Part shown: in pieces, positions 35,405 to 45,445 of the stretch
Numbering within the stretch: position 1 is the stretch's first letter
Layout: each line of letters begins with the position of its first letter
From: Leptospira mtsangambouensis
Lineage (GTDB): Bacteria; Spirochaetota; Leptospiria; Leptospirales; Leptospiraceae
Assembly: GCF_004770475.1 (NCBI RefSeq)
Contig: NZ_RQHK01000017.1
Location: forward strand, 1,350,321 to 1,414,320
Length of the DNA stretch: 64,000 bases
Direction: 5' to 3'
Translations under genes and position numbers: made by a program
Notes under the pieces: generated by a model
What the model saw: only the letters and a program-made list of their open reading frames with translations
Databases searched by the model: none
Told to the model about the DNA's origin: nothing

Positions 35405-36636
35405 TGAATCGTAAGAATTTAGCATTAGCAGGAGTGGTCGGTGGAGTTATCGGACTCATTGTCTCTTTCCTATTGGCAATCGAATACTTTGGCATTGGGA
35501 CCGATAATATTGCCAATTCCGCATGTTCCGCATTAGGTGGCGGTGACTCTTGTTTAAAAGTAGCAGAAAGTTCTTATTCTGCAATCCCGGGAGTTCCCTT
35601 TTTAGGAAATGTTCCCATTGCTTTACTAGGGTTTGGGTTTTACGGATTACTAACGTATTCTTTCTTTTTGGTTACAAAAGCAAAATCGAACGAAGAAGTT
35701 TCTAAATTCATTTCTTTATTATTCCCTGTTTTGGTTTTAGGGCTTTTATTTGATTTGATCCTTTTTGGAATTTCAGTCGGAATCATTGGAACCATTTGCC
35801 AACTTTGTTTTGTGACATACCTTGTCACCATTACTCTCCTTGGCATTTTGTTTTTACTTTGGAAAACAGAAGGAAAACCAAAACTGGATGTTCCAGTGGC
35901 ATTAAAAGAAGGAATCACGACTCTTGGTCTTGTTTATTTTTTTAGTTTTTCATTAGGTTTTGCCACAAGCAAAATGTGGGTGAGCAAAGCAAGTTCCAAT
36001 ACACTTGCAACTTCAAGAGGAATGGATTCGGCCGAAATCCAATCTAAAATCGCCGCTTATTTTCAAGAGCCCACACTCGGAATCAATGTTACCGGTTCTC
36101 CGTCGATTGGGAAAAAAGATGCTCCAATCACAATTGTTAAATATGCAGATTACAACTGTGGCCATTGTCTTCATACAAGCCATATCTTACATACGGTTCT
36201 TTCTGAGTATGATGGAATGGTTCGTGTAGTTTATAAAAACTTTCCTTTGGATGGAACTTGTAACCGCCTCATGCAACAACCAAGGCCAGACGCATCTTCT
36301 TGCGTTGCAGCCATTGCTGCCATTTGTGCGGATAAACAAGGTAAGTTTGAGCCTATGTATCGAGGCCTATATGATAATTTAGAAAAGGGAGTGGCTCACT
36401 CTGGATCCAGTGTTGTCAATTTAGCAAATTCTATCGGGCTTAATGTTAATTCTTTGAAAGCATGTATGGCTTCCAAGGAAGCGCAAAACCAATTGAACGC
36501 AGAGATTGATGAAGCAGAAAAGTTAAACATCCAATCGACTCCTTCTCTTTATGTGAATGACAGAAGAATCGAAAGTGGAACTCCCAATCCAATTTTTCTA
36601 AAAACACTTCTCGAACAAATCATCCAAAAGATGTAA
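35404..36636 (+). CDS. VKOR-DsbA fusion, disulfide-bond formation
   Basis: 410 residues from ATG 35404. The N-terminal half is a vitamin-K-epoxide-reductase-like membrane domain with about five helices, periplasmic Cys pair (SACSALGGGDSC) and the active CQLC. The C-terminal half is an extracytoplasmic thioredoxin-fold DsbA-like domain with NCGHC and the cis-Pro in STPSLYV. Such fusions oxidise secreted proteins and pass electrons to quinone, replacing DsbA and DsbB. It shares a base with hisA although it has no role in histidine synthesis. The many Cys-rich exported proteins in this window are possible clients. Confidence 0.93.
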   Translation: MNRKNLALAGVVGGVIGLIVSFLLAIEYFGIGTDNIANSACSALGGGDSCLKVAESSYSAIPGVPFLGNVPIALLGFGFYGLLTYSFFLVTKAKSNEEVSKFISLLFPVLVLGLLFDLILFGISVGIIGTICQLCFVTYLVTITLLGILFLLWKTEGKPKLDVPVALKEGITTLGLVYFFSFSLGFATSKMWVSKASSNTLATSRGMDSAEIQSKIAAYFQEPTLGINVTGSPSIGKKDAPITIVKYADYNCGHCLHTSHILHTVLSEYDGMVRVVYKNFPLDGTCNRLMQQPRPDASSCVAAIAAICADKQGKFEPMYRGLYDNLEKGVAHSGSSVVNLANSIGLNVNSLKACMASKEAQNQLNAEIDEAEKLNIQSTPSLYVNDRRIESGTPNPIFLKTLLEQIIQKM

Positions 36637-36649
36637 TTTAAGTTGGCAC

Positions 36650-37642
36650 CTATTTAGACTTAGGTGCCAAGCGAACAGGTCCTTCTGGTAAAAGAGAAGG
36701 ATCTCCTACTCGGTTTAACTCCCAAGAATCTAGAACATGGCTGTCTTTTGTGTGTAGGGCAGGTCTTAAACTAAGAATAGAATTTCCTTTTTTATAGAGG
36801 GATCTTCTTCCGTAAAACCAACCACCGGTTTCTTCAGGATGTGTGTTTTTTCCATACACCCCACCCATTTCAAAACTCTCTTGTAAATCATTTGCCAATT
36901 TTGAAAACATCGTTGGATCCATGGAAATTCCATGATCGGGACCTTCTAAATTCCGATCCAAAGTAAAATGTTTTTCAAAAACAACTGCACCAAGTCCACA
37001 GGCAACAGAGGATGCTAAGGTTCCATCCGAATGATCGCTAAAACCCACAACATAGTCTGTTGTGTCCAAATAAAATGGAATCGATTGAAGGTTTACTTTG
37101 TTTAGCGGAGTGGGATACATTGAAACACAGTGAAGTAAACAAATCTCTGTTTGGTGTTTTTGAAAAAGAGAAACGGCCCTTGTTACTTCTTCCGGCAAAG
37201 CGGCACCAGTGGACACTATTAAAGGTTTTCCTGATTGAATGCATTGATTCAGTAATGGTAAATTAACAATATCGCCTGAAGCAATTTTTAATACGGGAAC
37301 ATTGAGCCCACATAACAAATCAACAGCTGACAGAGAAAGAGGGGTAGAAAAAAAATCAAGCCCTAGATCCAGTGCCGTTCTTTGAAATTCTTTATGTTGG
37401 GATTCGTTTAATTCGTATTGTTTGAAGATATCAAAAAGAAATTTAACATCGGGATTGGAGCTGTCTATAAATTCTTCTGTTCGGTAGGTTTGGAATTTGA
37501 CCGCATGGGCTCCCGACTCTTTTGCTTTCGCAATGGTTTGTTTTCCGATTTCAAGGTCTGCGTTATGGTTGAGTCCAATTTCTGCAACAAGATAGGGTGC
37601 AGATTTTCTGGTAAGAGTTTTTTTTCCAATGTGAAAATCCAA
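36650..37642 (-). CDS. neuB: NeuB-family sialic/nonulosonic acid synthase
   Basis: 330 residues. N-terminal NeuB barrel with VAEIGLNHNAD, VKFQTY, LDFFSTPLS and IASGDI, and the catalytic-site SDHSDGT and EKHFTLDRNLEGPDHGIS. The C-terminal SAF (antifreeze-like) domain is recognisable from RRSLYKKGN. The enzyme condenses a hexosamine with phosphoenolpyruvate to make a nonulosonic acid such as N-acetylneuraminate, legionaminate or pseudaminate. None of the other pathway genes is adjacent; it sits 30 bp after feoB on the same strand. Which sugar is made cannot be read by eye. Confidence 0.88.
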   Translation of the reverse strand: MDFHIGKKTLTRKSAPYLVAEIGLNHNADLEIGKQTIAKAKESGAHAVKFQTYRTEEFIDSSNPDVKFLFDIFKQYELNESQHKEFQRTALDLGLDFFSTPLSLSAVDLLCGLNVPVLKIASGDIVNLPLLNQCIQSGKPLIVSTGAALPEEVTRAVSLFQKHQTEICLLHCVSMYPTPLNKVNLQSIPFYLDTTDYVVGFSDHSDGTLASSVACGLGAVVFEKHFTLDRNLEGPDHGISMDPTMFSKLANDLQESFEMGGVYGKNTHPEETGGWFYGRRSLYKKGNSILSLRPALHTKDSHVLDSWELNRVGDPSLLPEGPVRLAPKSK

Positions 37643-37672
37643 GTTTTTCCTCTTTCATTGATTGTCGGCAGT

Positions 37673-39742
37673 TTATGCAAATCCTAGAATTTTTCCCAAC
37701 TGAAAAATTAGAAAGGAAGCAGTGAAGGCAAGGATGGTCATATATAAAAACTGAACGATTGGCCATAATATTGTGCCGGTTTCTTTTTTTGTGACAGCAA
37801 GTGTTGACATACATTGGCTGGCAAAAGCAAAAAATACTAAAAGTGACAAACCAGAAAGCGGTGTCCATACAAGCGATCCATCAGCTCTTTTTTCTGTGCG
37901 AAGTGTCGATCGGAGTGATTCACCTTCTTCATTTTCCTCAGAACCATATAGCACAGCTAAGGTGGAAACCATTACTTCTCTTGCTGCGAAAGAAGTTAGG
38001 ATAGAAATACCAATTTTCCAATCAAACCCCAGTGGTTCAATTGTTGGTTCCATCACCTTTCCTATTGTTCCAATATAAGAAGATTCGATCGGGCTAGTGT
38101 TCCACTTTCGGTCTTTATACTCTGCAGGGAAGTGACTTAGAAACCAGAGTAAAACGGAAATGTATAAAATGATTTGGCCGGCTGTGGATAAAAATGATTT
38201 TACCTTCCCGTATACAGTATGAAACAAACTTTTCATAGAAGGAACATTGTATCTAGGGAGTTCCATTACAAAATAAGAAGAGTCTTCTTTAAATACTGTT
38301 TTTCGAAAAAGAAAAGCAAATCCAAAACTTGTTATCATTCCGAGAAAAAACATCGAAAACAAAACAAACCCTTGGACATTAAAAATTCCGAATACAGGTG
38401 GAAAACTAAATACAGTCCCAACAATCAATATGTAAACAGGATATCTCGCAGAACACATGATAAGAGGAGATACCATAATCGTTGTAAATCGATCGGATTT
38501 GTTTTCGATAGTTCTTGTTCCAAGGATAGCGGGAACTGCACAAGCAGCAGAAGAGAGCAGGGGAATAAAAGATTTTCCAGACAATCCGAACTTACCCATG
38601 ATTCGATCCATTAAAAAACTAGCACGTGCTAAATATCCGGATTCTTCTAAGATTCCAATAAATAAAAAGAGTAGGGCAATCTGAGGAATAAACACAATCA
38701 CACTTCCTACTCCTCCAATGATTCCTTCTGTCAAAAGAGATCTAAGCAAACCTTCATCCATGAAAGATTCGGTAAATAATTGTAAGTCGGTGATCCCTGA
38801 TTCGATTAAATCCATCGGAAGTTCAGCAAAACTAAATAAACTTTGGAAGAGAAAACCCATTAAAAGAAAAAAACATATAAATCCGAGGACAGGGTGTAAC
38901 AGTACTCGATCCAGTTTTTCTTCCCAACCTCCTGGAGTGGTTTTAGGATAGGTAATCACATCTACCAAAACTTTTTTAATGAAAAAAGAGCGGTAGATCA
39001 TTTCCTCTTGGTAAAAAAAGGAATACCCTTTGCCTTCTACTTCAGATCGTAACCAATTTTTTGTTTCATCAGGGAACTTAACAAAATAACGTTCTTCACT
39101 TAGATTGGGATCTTTATTTAGATATTTTAATGATTGTGATAAAAAGAATTCTGCTTCGTTGGTATTGATTCCTAATTTTTGTTTTGTTGTTTTTAAAAAA
39201 GATTCTTCTTTTGCTCCCCATTTCCATAACCTAGGGCATTTTCGAAATTGATTTGGATCTTTTAAAACTTCTTTTAAATCATCAACACCTTCTCCAGACT
39301 TAGCGTTGACCAATAAAAATTGGAGGCCAATGGATTTTTTAAGTTTTTCTAAATCCAATTGGATTCTTTTTTTCTCTAACACATCCTTCATAGTTAGAAC
39401 AACAAGTGTTGGAACGCCCATGTCTATGATTTGTAATAAAAACTGGAGTCCTCTTTCTAGATTTAACGCATCCAAAACATAAATGACTTGTTCATCTGGT
39501 TTTCTTGAAAGTAATACTTCGTAAGCAATTTTTTTGTCTTCCGCAATCCCACCAAGACCGTATGTTCCCGGTAAGTCGGTGATGGTCCATTCTGACTGGT
39601 CTAATACCAAAGTCCCTTCTCTTTTTTCTACAGTGACTCCACTGAAGTTTCCTGTTTTTTGTTTGAGACCAGTGAGTTGGTTGAATAAAGTTGATTTCCC
39701 GCAGTTGGGATTTCCAACTAAATAAATTCGTTTGTCTTTCAT
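37673..39742 (-). CDS. feoB: Ferrous iron transporter FeoB
   Basis: Membrane Fe(II) uptake protein with an N-terminal GTPase domain, 689 residues. G1 is GNPNCGKST (about 9-17), G3 is DLPGTYGL. The G4 position reads TMKD, where FeoB normally has NxxD, so guanine recognition may differ. The membrane part has two Gate domains with CAVPAILGTRTIE and CSARYPVYIL, including the conserved Cys. Its start overlaps the feoA stop by 4 bp (ATGA). No feoC gene follows. Confidence 0.95.
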   Translation of the reverse strand: MKDKRIYLVGNPNCGKSTLFNQLTGLKQKTGNFSGVTVEKREGTLVLDQSEWTITDLPGTYGLGGIAEDKKIAYEVLLSRKPDEQVIYVLDALNLERGLQFLLQIIDMGVPTLVVLTMKDVLEKKRIQLDLEKLKKSIGLQFLLVNAKSGEGVDDLKEVLKDPNQFRKCPRLWKWGAKEESFLKTTKQKLGINTNEAEFFLSQSLKYLNKDPNLSEERYFVKFPDETKNWLRSEVEGKGYSFFYQEEMIYRSFFIKKVLVDVITYPKTTPGGWEEKLDRVLLHPVLGFICFFLLMGFLFQSLFSFAELPMDLIESGITDLQLFTESFMDEGLLRSLLTEGIIGGVGSVIVFIPQIALLFLFIGILEESGYLARASFLMDRIMGKFGLSGKSFIPLLSSAACAVPAILGTRTIENKSDRFTTIMVSPLIMCSARYPVYILIVGTVFSFPPVFGIFNVQGFVLFSMFFLGMITSFGFAFLFRKTVFKEDSSYFVMELPRYNVPSMKSLFHTVYGKVKSFLSTAGQIILYISVLLWFLSHFPAEYKDRKWNTSPIESSYIGTIGKVMEPTIEPLGFDWKIGISILTSFAAREVMVSTLAVLYGSEENEEGESLRSTLRTEKRADGSLVWTPLSGLSLLVFFAFASQCMSTLAVTKKETGTILWPIVQFLYMTILAFTASFLIFQLGKILGFA

Positions 39743-39978
39743 GTTTGTTTCAGTTTGATTTCGATTGCTTTCCCATCTTCGATTCTTAATGCAATGGTGG
39801 TCCCGCTTAAATTGCAGACCATCTTCCCAAGTAAGAGCGATTTATTTTGGAGTGTGATTTCGGCTCCAGGAAAAAATCCGAGTTCTAATAACTCTGTCAC
39901 CATTGGTTTGGGGAGTTTTTGTGAATTCAGTGAAACAATCTCTGCTGTCTCACCGATTTTTAAATCTTGTATAGTCAT
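39739..39978 (-). CDS. feoA: Ferrous iron transport protein FeoA
   Basis: 79 residues, SH3-like fold typical of FeoA, with LLELGFFPGAEITLQNKS. It assists FeoB. Nine bp separate it from the UbiB-like gene upstream, and it overlaps feoB by 4 bp. No Fur-box-like palindrome was recognised in the small gap, so iron control, if any, would act further upstream, before 41286. Confidence 0.92.
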   Translation of the reverse strand: MTIQDLKIGETAEIVSLNSQKLPKPMVTELLELGFFPGAEITLQNKSLLLGKMVCNLSGTTIALRIEDGKAIEIKLKQT

Positions 39979-39987
39979 TCGTATCTT

Positions 39988-41286
39988 TTAGGAAATTGCA
40001 AATTTTTGCGAATCACGGAATAAATTGATTTCTGGTGCGATTGATTTAACGTATCTATCAAAATATAACATCTGTTTCATGAGAAGGGCAAATTCTCTCG
40101 GAATTTTTAATCCATTTTTTTCTGCAATTTCCTTCATGTCGTACATGATTCGATTTACCCTAGATTCGTCAAACATCTCATTATCGGTCAAATGGACATA
40201 AACTGATTCTAACTCATTAAAAACGGAATCTAGTTCTTTTGCAAGGACAGTCGGATTGACTCCGCTATTTGTTGAATCCATTTCGACCAATCCTTGCGCC
40301 ACTAACGTGGGTTCGCTGATCCCAATTCCTTGGGTGAATAACATCAATCCTTTCCAAATTTTCGGAGAAATTCTTCCAACAATACCAAAATCAATAAAAC
40401 CGATAGTTCCATCTTTTAGAATCATTAAATTTCCAGCATGGACATCTGCATGGAAAAAACCTTGGTTGGATAAAGAAGAAAACCAAATTTCCAGAGCATC
40501 ACTTAGAATCTTTCTTGGATTGTTTGTGAATTTACGAAGACCAACTTCATCCGTGATGGGAACTCCGTAGAATCGTTCCATTGTTAAAACTTTTTTGGAA
40601 GAAAGGGTATGATACACTCTAGGAACTCGTGCTCTTGATTCTTTGGCTCGCAAAAGATAATCTTCAAACTCTTCGATGTTTTTGGCTTCTTGGATAAAAT
40701 CGATTTCCTGTAAGATTGAAATTTGAAATTCTTCGAACATCGCAGTAAGACCTGATTTTTTAAAGTCGGGAGCAATGAATTCTAAAATTTTAGTTAGGAT
40801 TCCGAGTATTTGCATGTCGGTTTTCAATGTTAGGTGGACATCCGGCCTTTGGACTTTTACAACCACATCCAAACCTTCTTTGGTAACGGCAGCATGAACT
40901 TGTGCAATGGATGCGGAGGCTAGGGGAGTTTCTTCAAAACTATGGAATAAATTTTCGAGTTTCCCACCCAATTCCCGTTCTACGGAAGATCGAATGTCCC
41001 GAAAGGCCACAGGTCGTACGGAGTCCAAACAAGCCTGCATCTCTTCCACATATTCTTTGGGAAACAGGGAAGGGGCGCTAGCAATGAACTGCCCTAACTT
41101 GATATAGGTTGCCCCTAGGTGGGAAAAGGCATCCCTGAGAGTGATGGCAATTTCTCTGTGGTTTGGTTCTCCTTTGGCAAGTTGGGCCAGGATCCCAAAG
41201 GCTTTTGAAGTGAAGACAAAACTGGAATGGGCGACTCGTAGGCTTGATTGCCAACCAAAAGAAACGATTTCAGAAAGGGAATCCAT
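39988..41286 (-). CDS. UbiB/ABC1/AarF-family atypical kinase
   Basis: 432 residues. Motifs: KxGQ as TYIKLGQFIASAPSLFP, ASIAQVHAA (the Ala-rich loop of the family), VVVKVQRP with the ATP-site Lys, and HADVHAGNLMILKDG plus FIDFGIVG as catalytic and metal loops. UbiB proteins act in ubiquinone or other isoprenoid metabolism. There is no clear C-terminal double membrane helix here, unlike E. coli UbiB. First gene of the minus-strand run with feoA, feoB and neuB. Confidence 0.88.
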   Translation of the reverse strand: MDSLSEIVSFGWQSSLRVAHSSFVFTSKAFGILAQLAKGEPNHREIAITLRDAFSHLGATYIKLGQFIASAPSLFPKEYVEEMQACLDSVRPVAFRDIRSSVERELGGKLENLFHSFEETPLASASIAQVHAAVTKEGLDVVVKVQRPDVHLTLKTDMQILGILTKILEFIAPDFKKSGLTAMFEEFQISILQEIDFIQEAKNIEEFEDYLLRAKESRARVPRVYHTLSSKKVLTMERFYGVPITDEVGLRKFTNNPRKILSDALEIWFSSLSNQGFFHADVHAGNLMILKDGTIGFIDFGIVGRISPKIWKGLMLFTQGIGISEPTLVAQGLVEMDSTNSGVNPTVLAKELDSVFNELESVYVHLTDNEMFDESRVNRIMYDMKEIAEKNGLKIPREFALLMKQMLYFDRYVKSIAPEINLFRDSQKFAIS

Positions 41287-41401
41287 ACGCCCTAGTTTAA
41301 GACCTAAATCGGGATTGGAAACGAGAAAATCCCTTTCGATCCTGCAATTGAAATAGAGTTGCAGGAATAGGTCCCGACCAAAAACTTATCAAATCGCACC
41401 C

Positions 41402-43402
41402 ATGAGCCAAGAAACTGTCCTGTACCAAGAGTTAGAGAAACTCGATCTCAACGAGATCAAAAAAATCGCCAGCCTTTGGAACATCCAAAAGATCCCGGGA
41501 AAGGACAAAAAATCGACCATTTTAGGTCTCATGGAGATTTTCCAGAACGAATTTTACCTCAAAGGGGTTCTGGAAAAGTTCACCCCACTCCAAGTCAATA
41601 TTCTGACATCCATTTTAAAAAACAAAGGGGTCATGACCCTCGGTGAAATTTCAAGAAAGGTCAACATTCCACCCATTAACGTGGAGATGGAACTCAATGT
41701 TCTTAGAAAGTACTACCTTCTTTACCAAAGAAAAAACCGAGAACGTCTTACTAACAACTTAGATAAATACCATACATATGATGAATATTTAAAACTCATC
41801 AAAGTGGAAACAAATCCAAAGGGAGAGAAATTCAAATTCTCCATTGAGAAGGCTTTACACAAATCAACTCTTGCCGAACTTCCTGAAGAATGGAAAGAAG
41901 CAGTTGGTGCCAAAAAAGGCGAACACATTGAAACCTTCTTAAAGAATGCCTTAGAACAAGAATTCCTTCAAAAGTTAATCGAAGGGCTTTCTGATTTTGA
42001 TAAAGACATTCTCCATCAAATTTACATTCATGGTGGTGTGATTGAGGCGGATACAATCCGTAACTACATCACTGTCAATCGTGGTAAGTTTGAACAAACG
42101 ATTCCTCACCTAACATCACTTTATCTTGTTCGTGATTTATATTACGTAGAAGATAAATTCATTCGTGTCATTGTCATTCCGAAAGAAATTTTGGATCATT
42201 TGCAGTTCTCTCCTATTTTACCTCCTGTAAAAAAAGGAACAAGAGTACGTCAGGAAAAAATTTCTGCCAATGGACTCGACTTTTTCTTAAACGTTAAAAA
42301 ACTCATTTCTTATATTTCACGTAAAGGTTTGAACCTTGCAAAATCAGGAAAAATCAAACAGGCAGACCACAAAAGAACAGAAACTGAACTTTTATCTCCT
42401 GATATAGAAATTTTCCCTGAAAAAAGTCAGGTGTATCAAATTGAACTCATCCTTCCTATCCTAAAACTTTTGGGATATGTGGATATCAAAGGTGAAAATG
42501 TCATTCTCATTCAAGAAACTGATGAGTTTTTAAAGAAAGACATCTTTGAAATCATGAAACTTGTGATTCATGAAGTCAATGAAGCAAGAACACGTCGTCT
42601 AAATCCTCCTGAAGTGTTTACTGCCACCGAAGTTCCGTTCTATGAAAAAGGAATTTTGGATAAAACTGTAAAACTCATTATGGCACATGGAAAGATCAAT
42701 ACCTCTGTGATTTTTTCTCATATCATTCGTGACCATTTGGTTTTTTCTCCAACCTTCCAAATCAAAACGTATGAAGAAGATTTGGCAGACTTACGAAAAG
42801 AAATCATCTCTGCCATTTTTTACTTACAACTCTTTGGTCTCATCGAAGTGGAATACCCACAACGAAACCTAAGCCTTTCAGAGCTTGGTGCTCATTACTT
42901 CAACCACGAAGCTTTGGTGACAGCGACAGAAAAAGGTGGAATCACCATCAACCCAGACTTCTCGATCATTGCTTTCCCTGATCGAGTTTCTTTACATGGG
43001 ATTCATTTATTAAAAGCGTTCTGCGAGTTAAAAGATTATGATCGCGTTTATACTTTTTTACTTACCAAGGATAGTTTCCAATTGGGGATTCTTCTCGGTT
43101 ATGACAAAGAAACTTTTGTTCATTTTTTAAGAGAATCTTCAAAAGCGGATCTCGCTCAAAACTTACTCTTCTTACTGGATGACTGGGGTAACAATTTACC
43201 AATTGTTACCATTACAGAAGATTCCGTTCTCCTTAGAACGAAAGACTCTCAAGTGATGGAACTTCTACTTGGTCAAATCAAAGGGAAAAAATTTGTTTTG
43301 GAAGAAGTAAGCCCGACAGGAATCATCATCGAAAAGTCGAAGGTGATGGAAGTCATTGCCATTGCAGAAAAATTAAACATGATCATTCGATTGAATCGTT
43401 AG
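41402..43402 (+). CDS. Helicase-associated-domain (Helicase_C_3-like) DNA-binding protein
   Basis: 666 residues, soluble, no membrane segments. The C-terminal part (about 505-666) has [26 protein letters not shown] and a [22 protein letters not shown] stretch that look like the XPB/Ssl2 N-terminal-like Helicase_C_3 domain, known mostly beside actinobacterial DNA helicases. The N-terminal part carries winged-helix-like regions ([31 protein letters not shown] and around 195-245). No helicase motor motif (Walker A/B) exists in the protein. A role with a separately encoded helicase is inference. A terminator follows. Confidence 0.65.
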   Translation: MSQETVLYQELEKLDLNEIKKIASLWNIQKIPGKDKKSTILGLMEIFQNEFYLKGVLEKFTPLQVNILTSILKNKGVMTLGEISRKVNIPPINVEMELNVLRKYYLLYQRKNRERLTNNLDKYHTYDEYLKLIKVETNPKGEKFKFSIEKALHKSTLAELPEEWKEAVGAKKGEHIETFLKNALEQEFLQKLIEGLSDFDKDILHQIYIHGGVIEADTIRNYITVNRGKFEQTIPHLTSLYLVRDLYYVEDKFIRVIVIPKEILDHLQFSPILPPVKKGTRVRQEKISANGLDFFLNVKKLISYISRKGLNLAKSGKIKQADHKRTETELLSPDIEIFPEKSQVYQIELILPILKLLGYVDIKGENVILIQETDEFLKKDIFEIMKLVIHEVNEARTRRLNPPEVFTATEVPFYEKGILDKTVKLIMAHGKINTSVIFSHIIRDHLVFSPTFQIKTYEEDLADLRKEIISAIFYLQLFGLIEVEYPQRNLSLSELGAHYFNHEALVTATEKGGITINPDFSIIAFPDRVSLHGIHLLKAFCELKDYDRVYTFLLTKDSFQLGILLGYDKETFVHFLRESSKADLAQNLLFLLDDWGNNLPIVTITEDSVLLRTKDSQVMELLLGQIKGKKFVLEEVSPTGIIIEKSKVMEVIAIAEKLNMIIRLNR

Positions 43403-43424
43403 TTTAAAAAATCTAAAGATCCAA

Positions 43425-43458
43425 TAAAAAAAGACCAACGTTTGTTGGTCTTTTTTTT
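43425..43458. terminator. Bidirectional rho-independent terminator
   Basis: AAAAAAAGACCAAC, loop GTTT, GTTGGTCTTTTTTTT. A and T runs flank the stem on both sides, so it can end the helicase-domain gene on the plus strand and the small 43501 gene on the minus strand. Confidence 0.9.
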
Positions 43459-43500
43459 GTACTCAGCTGAAATGAACGACTTCAAGATTCGTTTTAAAAA

Positions 43501-43797
43501 TTATTTTTTTTCGCCAGCTGCGAGTTCTGGGTCAGTAACTTTGATTTTGTTTTTAAAATCCCATTTACGAAATGGAGAGACGGCATCCAAACGTTCTTGA
43601 GTGACAAAGAACAATCTTTCACCGTATTTTACAAGCCCACCCTTATAATAAGCATACTTGGTTTTGTGGTCTACCATTCCTACTTCCATGACCTTATTCC
43701 AATCTTCGCAGGTCTTTAAAGAAGGTACCTTTCGGAGATACAATTCCTTAATTGAGTTTTCTTTCACCGCATCGCGAAGTATTTTTTCCCATTCCAT
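43501..43797 (-). CDS. Hypothetical protein
   Basis: 98 residues, soluble, basic overall, with a single Cys. No membrane segment or known motif. It follows lnt on the same strand by 25 bp and precedes the terminator at 43425, so it is probably the last gene of the lipase-foldase-lnt unit. The ordered pattern of charged and aromatic residues supports a real gene. Confidence 0.65.
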   Translation of the reverse strand: MEWEKILRDAVKENSIKELYLRKVPSLKTCEDWNKVMEVGMVDHKTKYAYYKGGLVKYGERLFFVTQERLDAVSPFRKWDFKNKIKVTDPELAAGEKK

Positions 43798-43822
43798 ATT
43801 CGAATAGCCTTTCTTTCCTTAC

Positions 43823-45445
43823 CTAAATTTCAATTTCATTTTTCTTTTTATGAGGGAGTAACTGAGGTGGACTGCTGAAAAAAACAAAAAATATTAGAAA
43901 AAGGGCCATGATTCGACAAGGACTCGGGCCGAATTGGAGATAAGGCGTAGATCTCTCCTTGGTCACTGTTGGTAAATCTAGGTAACCGATGGCTTTTTGG
44001 AATGTTTGTAAATCGCCCATCATTTCTCTTCCCCATGGATCAAAGGCAGTGGTGAGCCCTGTGACCGCAACACGAACCACGGGCCTCCCTGATTCTATGG
44101 ACCGAAGCCTTCCTGCACCCGCATGTTGTTTGGTTTCCGTTAAACTTTCGAACCAGGAATCATTGGTAAGGTTCAGAATGAACTCTGAGGGAGAATGATT
44201 GACTATCTTTCGAACAAATTCAGGATAAAGGACTTCATAACAAATTAGCGGACTGAATGTAACGGTTTCACCAGTTTTTGTTTGGAACCCTAAAGCATCT
44301 GTTAGTTTTCCTGGAACGTGACGGCTTGTTTCTGGGAATATGGTTCGTAACCAAGGAAATTCTTTTTCCCCTGGTAAATACTCGCCAAAAGGTAATAACA
44401 CTTGTTTGTAGCTTCTTTCAAATGTAAGGGACAACGGATGGAGGAGGGTGAGTGAATTCCTTGACCCCTGGTCCCAAACTAATTCATTAAAGGCGAGTGG
44501 GGTATTGCCGGCCTGAACCAAATTTGTTGTAATATCCACAAAACTTTTGCTATACGTTGAATTGTGATCTTCTGAATTTAAAGTACCCAAAAAGGGAATC
44601 GATGATTCTGGCATCACTAGCAAATCAATGGGTTTTGGAGAATTATGAATGGCTTCAAGTCCTATATCATAAACGGATTGAATGGTTTTTGTCATCCAAT
44701 CTTGGTTTTCCTGAATTTCCCTCTTCGCATAAGGAGTGTTTGGTTGCAGTAAAGCTAGATGAATGGTTGGGCCCTGGGGTATGGTTTCTGCCAGAAAATA
44801 GAGATTGATCGAAAAAAAACAAAAAATGGGGAATAGATATGGAAGATAACTTTTTACTCCCTTGGTAGATTTCAAAAGCATCAAATAGAGAAGGGAGGCC
44901 GAAATCACAGAAACAAAACCCAAAACCTCAATCCCAAACCTTGCCATTTGGCGCCAAAGGATTTGGTTGCGAAACAAATCACCCCAATACACAGGAAATA
45001 CCATAGGGCAAATCCAATCAGAAATTAAAAATAAAGAAGGAAGGACAAATAAAAATAAATGAATGTCCTTGATGGAGCGATGTTTGGTTAAAAAAACGGA
45101 ACCAAAAAAAACAATTCCTATCTTATAAAAAGAAAGAAGTGCATAAACCAAAAAGAGAAAAGTGGAGATCATTACCCCTTGGCCAGAAATATTACGAATG
45201 GCATTCCAAATCCAATGAAAACTTGTCAATGTCACAAGTGCGGAAAACAAAATGGTGGCATAAAAGGTATCTTTCCAACTAGAAATTTTCGTTAGTTGTT
45301 TGGTGTAGTAAAGTAATAGAAAGATACAAAGAAACCCCGCAGAGGTAAGTCCGAAGGGTTCTAAGGCCAGCGCAAAGAGAATTGCGACTGGAAAAAGTAA
45401 AAGGATGGGGTATCTAATTTCCGGAATTTTTGAGTGTTTTCTCAT
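43823..45445 (-). CDS. lnt: Apolipoprotein N-acyltransferase
   Basis: 540 residues. An N-terminal membrane domain of about six to seven helices is followed by a periplasmic nitrilase-type domain. The catalytic triad can be placed: Glu in VMPESSIPF, Lys in YKQVLLPFGEYLPG and Cys in PLICYEVLYPE. It adds the third acyl chain to lipoproteins, using phospholipid. Lipoproteins such as the one at 4439 are its substrates in principle. Its start overlaps the upstream foldase-like gene by 32 bp. Confidence 0.93.
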   Translation of the reverse strand: MRKHSKIPEIRYPILLLFPVAILFALALEPFGLTSAGFLCIFLLLYYTKQLTKISSWKDTFYATILFSALVTLTSFHWIWNAIRNISGQGVMISTFLFLVYALLSFYKIGIVFFGSVFLTKHRSIKDIHLFLFVLPSLFLISDWICPMVFPVYWGDLFRNQILWRQMARFGIEVLGFVSVISASLLYLMLLKSTKGVKSYLPYLFPIFCFFSINLYFLAETIPQGPTIHLALLQPNTPYAKREIQENQDWMTKTIQSVYDIGLEAIHNSPKPIDLLVMPESSIPFLGTLNSEDHNSTYSKSFVDITTNLVQAGNTPLAFNELVWDQGSRNSLTLLHPLSLTFERSYKQVLLPFGEYLPGEKEFPWLRTIFPETSRHVPGKLTDALGFQTKTGETVTFSPLICYEVLYPEFVRKIVNHSPSEFILNLTNDSWFESLTETKQHAGAGRLRSIESGRPVVRVAVTGLTTAFDPWGREMMGDLQTFQKAIGYLDLPTVTKERSTPYLQFGPSPCRIMALFLIFFVFFSSPPQLLPHKKKNEIEI

